From: CAUZRD01 sp963582255
Lineage (GTDB): Bacteria > Pseudomonadota > Alphaproteobacteria > Rhizobiales > TMED25
DNA length: 7,152 bases
Assembly (NCBI GenBank): GCA_963582255.1
Contig: CAUZRD010000110.1
Coordinates: 1 to 7,152, forward strand
Direction of reading: 5' to 3'
Numbering within the stretch: the stretch's first letter is position 1; every line of letters starts with the position of its first letter. This document shows positions 1-5,156 of the stretch, piece after piece. The notes beneath the pieces are model-generated. The model was not told the DNA's origin. It made no database searches and saw only the letters and a program-made list of their open reading frames with translations. The position numbers and the translations under genes are program-made.

Positions 1-392
1 TAGGCAATGCTGCACGAGCCGGGCTAGTTGATGCTGAACTCGATTACGCCATGATGGCGTTGCGCGGAGCTGGGGTTAAACAGGATAAATCTGTCGCTGC
101 GCTCTGGTTTATGAGCGCAGCCAATAAGGGCAATCCTGTTGCTCAGAACAGACTTGCGCGTCTCTATGCATTTGGCGTTGGTGTTGAGCCGGATGATGCT
201 CAAGCTGCGATCTGGCACCAGTTGGCCAAGAAAGGCGGGATATTTGATGTTACCCTAGATATAGTCTTGGCACATCTATCGGAGGATGATACCGCCAAGG
301 TTGAGGAAGCTGTTTCTATATTTGAGTCCAAAAAGGTAGGTCTTCGCTCAATTCGCAAACCCGCGGTGGCGGTCTCTAAGCATTTTCCTTGA
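1..392 (+). CDS. Sel1-repeat (TPR-like) protein, 3' end only
   Basis: The frame is open from the first complete codon at position 3 to a TGA at 390-392, giving 129 C-terminal residues; the true start lies outside the window. The Met at 51 is internal to a repeat and is not a credible start. Two Sel1-type units are visible at about residues 11-45 and 46-79. They carry the family's landmarks: AEL..AMMALRGAGV.QD...A..W...AA.KGNP, then AQNRLARLYAFGVGVEPDDAQAAIWH. Sel1 units are about 36-residue helix-turn-helix repeats that form solenoids for protein binding, often in periplasmic or secreted bacterial proteins. The last 50 residues have no repeat signature and end in a basic, Val/Ser-rich tail. 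The cellular location cannot be judged because any signal peptide would lie upstream. Neighbouring efp follows on the same strand after 122 bp, apparently with its own promoter. Family assignment is solid; the specific role is unknown. Confidence 0.85.
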   Translation, partial: GNAARAGLVDAELDYAMMALRGAGVKQDKSVAALWFMSAANKGNPVAQNRLARLYAFGVGVEPDDAQAAIWHQLAKKGGIFDVTLDIVLAHLSEDDTAKVEEAVSIFESKKVGLRSIRKPAVAVSKHFP

Positions 393-450
393 TTGGCGGA
401 CTATCGTCTGACACTTAAAGGCGTAGTTAAAAGTATTTCTGCTATTTTGC

Positions 451-459
451 TGCTAAACT
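451..459 (+). promoter_or_regulatory. Possible extended -10 promoter element upstream of efp
   Basis: The sequence TGCTAAACT reads as an extended -10 (TG, one base, then TAAACT at 454-459), about 55 bp before the efp start. I find no convincing -35 hexamer 16-18 bp upstream. A nearly identical string, TTGCTAAACT, sits before the MotA/TolQ-like gene, which is the main reason for listing it. The rest of the 393-514 gap shows no tRNA, strong hairpin or small gene. This is a guess from sequence only. Confidence 0.3.
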
Positions 460-514
460 ACGGTCTTGTCCTTGAATAGACTTGGTCAGTCTCTTGCTTC
501 GAACGGATTAGGTA

Positions 515-1081
515 ATGAAAATCAACGGTAATCAGATTCGTCCCGGCAATGTGATCGAGCATAAGGGTGGGCTTTGGATCGCGGTAAAAACCCAGGCCGT
601 CAAACCAGGGAAGGGCGGTGCGTTTAATCAGGTTGAGTTGAAAAATGTGATTGGCGGGACCAAGCTTAATGAGCGTTTTCGTGCCGATGAGACCATTGAA
701 CGCGCTCGCATCGAAATCAAAGATTTTCAGTATCTGTACGCCGATGGCGATATGCTGGTGTTCATGGACACAGTAAATTATGAGCAGATCGAGCTTGCAC
801 GCGATTTTATCGGTGAACGCGCAGCGTTCTTGCAGGACGGGATGGAAGTTTCGGTTCAGACCCATGATGACAAGCCAATCGGCATCGAGCTGCCCGAACA
901 TGTAACGTTGGAAATCACCGAAACCGAACCCACTATCAAGGGCCAATCTGCATCATCTTCCTACAAACCAGCCATGATGAATAACGGCATGCGGGTGATG
1001 GTGCCGCCCTTTGTAACCGTTGGTGAGCGGATCGTGGTTGATACAAACGAAGTGATCTATGTTCGACGCGCGGAAACTTAA
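515..1081 (+). CDS. efp: Elongation factor P
   Basis: The 188-residue product has the standard EF-P length and all three beta-barrel domains: a KOW-like domain (about 1-62), a central OB domain (about 66-125) and a C-terminal OB domain (about 130-187). EF-P binds between the ribosomal P and E sites and relieves stalling at polyproline stretches. The tip loop reads VKPGKGGAF with Lys33, the position equivalent to E. coli Lys34, which EpmA beta-lysylates. The lysine is therefore retained, but no modification gene (epmA, epmB) is in the window. The C-terminal signature is also present: KGQ(S/T)A..S.KPA followed by VPPFV..GE....T.....Y..R. The ATG at 515 matches the family N-terminus; a weak GGA lies 8 bp upstream, within ACGGATTAGGTA. 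The next gene begins 3 bp after the TAA, so the two are probably co-transcribed. Nothing in the protein looks degraded. Confidence 0.97.
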   Translation: MKINGNQIRPGNVIEHKGGLWIAVKTQAVKPGKGGAFNQVELKNVIGGTKLNERFRADETIERARIEIKDFQYLYADGDMLVFMDTVNYEQIELARDFIGERAAFLQDGMEVSVQTHDDKPIGIELPEHVTLEITETEPTIKGQSASSSYKPAMMNNGMRVMVPPFVTVGERIVVDTNEVIYVRRAET

Positions 1082-1084
1082 TTG

Positions 1085-1879
1085 ATGCGTCGCTCGGCAT
1101 TATTGAATGTGATGGTACAGTCTGCGCGCAAAGCCGCACGTGGACTTATTCGTGATTTTGGAGAAGTTGAGCAGCTTCAGGTATCGCGACGGGGGCCAGC
1201 TGAATTTGCCCGTGCTGCAAATCAGCGTGCTGCCGAAGTTCTCCATAAAGAGCTGTTAAGAGTACGGCCAGGCTTTGGGATCGTCATAGACGATACCGGT
1301 GATCAGCCGGGCACAGATCCTTCCCATCGTTGGATTGTTGACCCACTCAATGGACGGGACAATTTTCAGCATGGTGTGCCGCAGTTTGCTATTTCGATAG
1401 CACTAGAGCACGTAGGTGTTCTGATAGCCGGGTTAATTCTCGATCCGGTGTCGGACGATCTTTTCCTCGCCGAGCGCGGGGTCGGGGCAATGCTAAACGA
1501 CCGTAGATTGAGAGTATCATCGCGCACGTTAATGAGCGATTCCCTAATTGGCTGTGCACTTTCAGCAGCAGATCACAGTGATGGGGTGGAGCCGTTGGCC
1601 GAACTAAAGAGGATCCAAGGTCAGGTCAGTGGAGTTCGTGTTCTTGGCTCTCCAGCCCTCGATCTTGCCTATATCGCCTCCGGTCGGCTTGAAGGCTATT
1701 GGCAGCATGATTTGCCAATGTGGGGTATTGCCGCGGGGGTAATGATAGTGCGTGAATCTGCTGGAATGGTGACGGATCTTTCGGGCAAAGACGATTGGTC
1801 GGCAAACGGTTCTATCCTTGCATCGAATCAATTGCTGCACCAACAATTACTGGACCGGATTTCCAACAAATGTCAGTGA
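1085..1879 (+). CDS. Inositol monophosphatase family (SuhB-like) protein with degenerate active site
   Basis: The 264-residue length and overall pattern fit the IMPase/SuhB family, which normally hydrolyses inositol or related monophosphates with Mg2+. Fold motifs are well kept: WIVDPL..(94)F.HG.P.FAISIALE, then a (V/A)GLILDPV.D.LFLAERG.GA.LNDRRLRVS stretch, then ALDLAY.ASGRLEGYW and AAG.MIVRE.AG. The metal ligands are not kept. The usual Glu-Glu pair is Asp69-Asp70. The DPLDGTTNF loop reads DPLNGRDNF, with Asp replaced by Asn89 and the Thr-Thr pair by Arg91-Asp92. The late WD..AAG motif reads WGIAAG, with Gly214 in place of the Asp ligand. Only Asp86 of the first-loop acids is intact. The frame is uninterrupted, which suggests selection for a non-catalytic role. 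E. coli SuhB acts in rRNA antitermination independently of catalysis, so an RNA or transcription role is possible, but this is inference. The ATG at 1085, 3 bp after the efp stop, is chosen for homology; an adjacent in-frame TTG at 1082 would add one residue. Confidence 0.9.
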   Translation: MRRSALLNVMVQSARKAARGLIRDFGEVEQLQVSRRGPAEFARAANQRAAEVLHKELLRVRPGFGIVIDDTGDQPGTDPSHRWIVDPLNGRDNFQHGVPQFAISIALEHVGVLIAGLILDPVSDDLFLAERGVGAMLNDRRLRVSSRTLMSDSLIGCALSAADHSDGVEPLAELKRIQGQVSGVRVLGSPALDLAYIASGRLEGYWQHDLPMWGIAAGVMIVRESAGMVTDLSGKDDWSANGSILASNQLLHQQLLDRISNKCQ

Positions 1880-1889
1880 TTTAATTAAG

Positions 1890-1905
1890 TGGCATTATTT
1901 TGCCA
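1890..1905 (+). terminator. Weak hairpin after the IMPase-like gene, possible terminator
   Basis: The inverted repeat TGGCA / TGCCA encloses a six-base TTATTT loop, beginning 11 bp after the TGA. The stem is only 5 bp and the downstream sequence (TGTTTGGC) has no proper T-tract, so it is a poor intrinsic terminator. It may only attenuate, leaving readthrough into the next unit possible. Confidence 0.25.
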
Positions 1906-1960
1906 TGTTTGGCGAGAAATTAGGAATATTTGAATACATTATAAGCGCTTGCCGACGCTC

Positions 1961-1970
1961 TTGCTAAACT
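1961..1970 (+). promoter_or_regulatory. Possible extended -10 element upstream of the MotA/TolQ-like gene
   Basis: TTGCTAAACT contains TG, one base and TAAACT (1965-1970), and shares nine consecutive bases (TGCTAAACT) with the element before efp. It ends 29 bp before the GTG start. No clear -35 hexamer is found at 16-18 bp. The 1880-1999 gap is otherwise AT-rich and holds no gene. If the element is real, the two membrane genes have their own promoter separate from efp. Confidence 0.3.
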
Positions 1971-1999
1971 GATGCAGCTTTGAAGAATCGAGTTATTTT

Positions 2000-3028
2000 G
2001 TGATAGTGATCGACCCGGCACGTCCCAAGATTACCAGTCCCCAGGTTTATTTGCTTGGAATGGCATTGTTTCTGTCGCTAGCTTTCCTGGTCGCAATCAT
2101 TTTGGGTGCGAGTCTTGTTCCGGCATTTTTGGCCAATCAAATCTTGAATGGTGTGATTCTATTTGTACTGCTCATTGGCGTAATCCTCTCGTTTATTCAG
2201 GTGCTACGCCTTTATCCGGAAGTACGCTGGGTTAACGGTTTTGAGATTGGGGACCGCGCGGCCGATATTGGTCGCCCACCGCTTTTGTTGGCGCCGATGG
2301 CTACCATGATGTCGGATCAGACCGCGCGGATGTCACTGTCGACAACATCTATGCGCTCGCTGCTGGATTCGATCGGCTCGCGCCTTGATGAAGCGCGTGA
2401 TTATTCACGTTACATCATTGGGCTGTTAATCTTTCTCGGACTGCTCGGAACGTTCTGGGGATTGTTGCAAACCATTACGTCTGTCGGCGATACCATCCGC
2501 TCGCTCAATGTCGGCACCGGTGAAGCTGGTGTGATGTTCGAGGAATTAAAATCCGGTCTTGAAGGACCGCTTGCTGGTATGGGTACGGCGTTTTCTTCCT
2601 CTCTATTTGGCCTCGCCGGATCTTTGATCCTTGGGTTTCTCGACCTTGTTGCCGGTCAAGCACAAAATCGATTTTACAATGACCTTGAAGAATGGTTGTC
2701 GACCGTGACCGAACTCAGCTCTGGAGACGCTGGTTCTGGGCTCACGCCGGCACATCTTCGCTTTACCCTTCAGGATATGCAGGTCAGTGTTGATGCGCTC
2801 GCTACGTCTATCCACGAGGGTAAGATGTTGGGTAAAGGCAATGGCGAGGGGCTTTCTGAACTTGCTGATGGTGTTCAGCAACTGGTGCGCCAGATGCGTC
2901 AGGAGCAGAAACTTGTGCGTGAATGGGCGCAAATACAAGCCGACCAGCAGGCTGAATTAACGCCGGTGCTGCGTGATCTCATCCGACAGATGCGGGCGGG
3001 CAGGGCGGATGTTTCGGAGGACAAGTAG
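2000..3028 (+). CDS. MotA/TolQ/ExbB-family proton-channel-like membrane protein
   Basis: The 342-residue product has four predicted membrane helices at about 18-44, 50-69, 138-158 and 192-217, with a cytoplasmic loop between TM2 and TM3 and a charged, helical cytoplasmic tail (about 218-342). TM3 contains FLGLLGTFWGL, matching the GL(L/F)GTVWGI motif of TolQ and ExbB; Thr151 takes the place of their conserved TM3 threonine. TM4 (GMGTAFSSSLFGLAG) is polar with Thr196 and Ser199-201, as expected where these proteins line an ion path with their partner. Such proteins form a pentameric inner-membrane stator around a MotB/TolR-type dimer and use proton flow to do work. The partner is encoded 3 bp downstream. 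The start is GTG at 2000: an in-frame TGA lies at 1970-1972 and no ATG intervenes; GTG at 2006 is an alternative. No strong Shine-Dalgarno sequence is visible. I recall unnamed homologues in Hyphomicrobiales, usually annotated only by domain. The driven process is unknown. Confidence 0.88.
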   Translation: MIVIDPARPKITSPQVYLLGMALFLSLAFLVAIILGASLVPAFLANQILNGVILFVLLIGVILSFIQVLRLYPEVRWVNGFEIGDRAADIGRPPLLLAPMATMMSDQTARMSLSTTSMRSLLDSIGSRLDEARDYSRYIIGLLIFLGLLGTFWGLLQTITSVGDTIRSLNVGTGEAGVMFEELKSGLEGPLAGMGTAFSSSLFGLAGSLILGFLDLVAGQAQNRFYNDLEEWLSTVTELSSGDAGSGLTPAHLRFTLQDMQVSVDALATSIHEGKMLGKGNGEGLSELADGVQQLVRQMRQEQKLVREWAQIQADQQAELTPVLRDLIRQMRAGRADVSEDK

Positions 3029-3031
3029 GCT

Positions 3032-5137
3032 ATGGCCGGTCTTGCGAGGCGGCGCCGCTTTGATGGTGGACATGACTATTGGCCGGGTTTCGTCGATGCG
3101 ATGGCGACTTTGTTGCTCGTCTTCATATTTCTACTCACAGTATTCATGTTGGCGCAATTTCTTCTCACTAACGAAATTTCTGGACGGGACATTGCGTTAA
3201 CCAAGCTTCGTAGCCAGGTCGTTGAACTTAATGAATCTCTGACTTTGGAGCAGGCTGATGTGCGTAACCTTCAGGCAAGTTTGGCTGGACTTACCGACGA
3301 TCTAAGTGCCGTAGAATCCGAACGGGACATTGCGTTAACCAAGCTGCGCAGCCAGATCGTTGAACTTAATGAATCTCTGGCTTTGGAGCAGGCTGATGTG
3401 CGTAGCCTTCAGGCAAGCTTGGCTGGACTTACCGACGATCTAAGTGCCGCAGAATCCGAACGGGACATTGCGTTAACCAAGCTGCGTAGCCAGATCGCTG
3501 AACTTAATGAATCTCTGGCTTTGGAGCAGGCTGATGTGCGTAGCCTGCAGGCAAGCTTAGCAGGGCTTACCGACGATCTAAGTTCTGCGAAATCCGAACG
3601 TGCTGGGCTGTCTTCACAGCTTGCTAAAGCAAAATACAGCGCGAGTGATTTCGAACAGCGTATTGTTATATTACAAGACGATATAGATAGTGAGAGCCAA
3701 TCTAGACAGTTGGTGCTCGCCGAACTGGAAGAGCGCCAACGCACGATTGCTGATCTTCGCTCAAAGTCCGGTGTTGACCGTATTGCGCTGACCACCCTGA
3801 CTCGCGAACGTGATAGTGCAAACTCTGCTTTGGAAGTGGAGCGGCAGGCAGGTCTGCAGCGTGAAACAATTATTGTTGATCTTCGCTCGCAGTCCGGTGT
3901 TGACAGTGTTGCACTGACCGCCCTGATTCGAGAACGTGATAGTATAAACTCTGCTTTGGAAGTGGAACGGCAAGCAGGTCTACAGCGTGAAACAATTATT
4001 GTTGATCTGCGTAGTGAGGCTGAAAAGGAACGCGCACTTGCTACGTCGAGATCAAGTGCAATCTCTGAACTGCAAACTGAGATTCAAAAACAGGAGCAGG
4101 AACTTTTTAGTCTTGAAGCGGAGGTTGCTGCTAGAGCACAAGCGTACGAAGAAGCACAGATTAGGGAGTTTACCGCACGCGAAGTATCTCGATCAGTACG
4201 CCAGCGAATAGAAGTTATTGCCGGCAAGTTAAAGCAGGGGGAGGCTGAGCATGTGGTGGCACTAGCAAAGCTGAAAGCGGCTCAAGATCAAGTGATATTT
4301 ATTCAGGACGAAAGTGCTCGTGCTGTTCAATCCATGCGTAGTAAGTTGATTTTATCCAACCAGCGGGTCACTGAAGCTGAAGTTCTAATTGAAGGACAGC
4401 GTGATCAGACGCAAGTGATTATCGATCTGCGCCGTACTCGGGATAAACATGTACAGCGCATCAACAGCCTTTCAGGCACTCTGTCGGGTGCCAAAACTAT
4501 TCGTGATCGCGCGTTGCGGGATATCGAGATTTTGAGCGAGCAACTATCAGCCTTGCACCGACAGATATCTGCCCTGCAGGACACGCTCGATGCATCAGAA
4601 AATCGTGACATTGAGCAGAAAGTGCAAATTGCCAATCTAGGTCGTAGACTGAATGTAGCGTTAGCCCAGAAGGTTAAGGAACTCTCAAGCTATCGTTCTG
4701 AGTTTTTTGGGAGATTACGAAAAATTCTCTCCGATCGCAGTGATGTCAGTGTTGTTGGAGATCGCTTTGTATTCCAGTCTGAGGTGTTGTTCCCCTCTGC
4801 CTCCGATATCATCAATAATGCTGGGCAAGAAGAGCTTACCAAACTCGCCGAAGCGCTCGTATCTCTGGAAGCAGAAATACCGGAAGAATTGAACTGGGTA
4901 TTGCGTGTGGATGGCCACACCGACAAGCGTGCCATTAGTTCACCGGCTTTCCGCACCAACTGGGAGCTATCGTCTGCTCGTGCTATTTCAGTTGTGCAGC
5001 ATCTTATTGCCAATGGCGTGCCACCAAAACGGCTCGTGGCCGCTGGATTTGGCGAGTACCAGCCGCTGGATCAAGATGAAACAGACGGTGCCTTCAGTCG
5101 TAATCGGCGCATTGAACTTAAGCTAACCGAACGTTAG
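3032..5137 (+). CDS. MotB-like envelope protein with long coiled coil and OmpA peptidoglycan-binding domain
   Basis: The 701-residue product starts with a basic cytoplasmic tip (RRRR at 6-9) and one membrane helix (about 17-45) reading WPGFVDAMATLLLVFIF. Asp22 sits where MotB, TolR and ExbD carry their proton-binding Asp. Residues about 50-565 are nearly all coiled coil, rich in Glu, Arg, Gln, Leu and Ala, and include three near-identical 46-residue units (52-189) and two 42-residue units (241-324). A conserved-looking linker (VQIANLGRRLNVAL at 531, YRSEFFGRL at 554) leads to an OmpA/MotB C-terminal domain (about 577-701). In that domain GHTD (Asp631) and LSSARA (Arg650) match the Asp and Arg that hold diaminopimelate in OmpA, followed by SRNRRIELKL (689-698). 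The protein should be anchored in the inner membrane and bind peptidoglycan. A GGAGG at 3016-3020 precedes the ATG by 11 bp, and the gap from the upstream gene is 3 bp, so the pair is one operon. No cysteine lipobox is present, so it is not a Pal-type lipoprotein. Confidence 0.9.
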   Translation: MAGLARRRRFDGGHDYWPGFVDAMATLLLVFIFLLTVFMLAQFLLTNEISGRDIALTKLRSQVVELNESLTLEQADVRNLQASLAGLTDDLSAVESERDIALTKLRSQIVELNESLALEQADVRSLQASLAGLTDDLSAAESERDIALTKLRSQIAELNESLALEQADVRSLQASLAGLTDDLSSAKSERAGLSSQLAKAKYSASDFEQRIVILQDDIDSESQSRQLVLAELEERQRTIADLRSKSGVDRIALTTLTRERDSANSALEVERQAGLQRETIIVDLRSQSGVDSVALTALIRERDSINSALEVERQAGLQRETIIVDLRSEAEKERALATSRSSAISELQTEIQKQEQELFSLEAEVAARAQAYEEAQIREFTAREVSRSVRQRIEVIAGKLKQGEAEHVVALAKLKAAQDQVIFIQDESARAVQSMRSKLILSNQRVTEAEVLIEGQRDQTQVIIDLRRTRDKHVQRINSLSGTLSGAKTIRDRALRDIEILSEQLSALHRQISALQDTLDASENRDIEQKVQIANLGRRLNVALAQKVKELSSYRSEFFGRLRKILSDRSDVSVVGDRFVFQSEVLFPSASDIINNAGQEELTKLAEALVSLEAEIPEELNWVLRVDGHTDKRAISSPAFRTNWELSSARAISVVQHLIANGVPPKRLVAAGFGEYQPLDQDETDGAFSRNRRIELKLTER
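3185..3598 (+). repeat. Three in-frame 138-bp tandem repeats in the coiled-coil region
   Basis: Units run 3185-3322, 3323-3460 and 3461-3598, each encoding 46 residues that start RDIALTKLRSQ and end about ...DDLS..(E/K)SE. By direct comparison units 1 and 2 differ at 7 of 138 bases and units 2 and 3 at 10 of 138. Several differences are silent, so the array is recent or homogenised. Forty-six residues equal five heptads plus one hendecad, which would preserve coiled-coil packing; that reading is inference. Confidence 0.97.
3752..4003 (+). repeat. Two in-frame 126-bp tandem repeats in the coiled-coil region
   Basis: Units run 3752-3877 and 3878-4003, each encoding 42 residues (six heptads) that begin DLRS.SGVD and end RQAGLQRETIIV. 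They differ at 13 of 126 bases by direct comparison. Flanks keep traces of the unit: ERQRTIADLRS leads in and DLRS follows the second copy. A looser echo (QTQVIIDLRR) occurs near 4410. The array is independent in sequence from the 138-bp one and is somewhat more diverged. Confidence 0.95.
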
Positions 5138-5156
5138 CCGGCGCTCTCACTCGGCT
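5136..5156. terminator. Short hairpin between convergent genes, possible weak bidirectional terminator
   Basis: AGCCG (5136-5140) and CGGCT (5152-5156) are complementary across an 11-base loop. The structure spans the end of the OmpA-domain gene and the end of the ABC transporter gene, whose stop codons are only 9 bp apart. The stem is short and no T-tract follows on either strand, so support for termination is thin. Confidence 0.2.

Noticed and set aside
394..440. Terminator after the Sel1-repeat gene
   Set aside because: I found only 3-4 bp complementary arms (such as GAC/GTC) and no T-tract.
458..946. 162-codon open frame antisense to efp
   Set aside because: It overlaps a clearly conserved efp along most of its length and has no recognisable motif.
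1085..1879. IMPase-like gene as a pseudogene
   Set aside because: There is no stop, frameshift or truncation. Length is normal and non-catalytic motifs are well kept, so a functional non-catalytic protein fits better.
3409..3973. Open frames on the minus strand across the repeat region (3409-3795 and 3761-3973)
   Set aside because: Their internal repeats simply mirror the tandem repeats of the plus-strand gene. Composition is Ser/Arg/Cys-rich, typical of antisense reading, with no family resemblance.
2000..5137. Zorya anti-phage defence (ZorA/ZorB)
   Set aside because: The MotA-like plus MotB/OmpA-like architecture is similar, but zorC, zorD and zorE are absent. The long coiled coil is on the B subunit, and the neighbours are core genes with no mobile or defence signatures.
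2000..5137. Flagellar stator motA/motB or Tol-Pal tolQ/pal
   Set aside because: The second protein has a roughly 500-residue coiled coil and no lipobox, and no flagellar or tolR/A/B genes are adjacent. TM3 resembles TolQ/ExbB rather than MotA.
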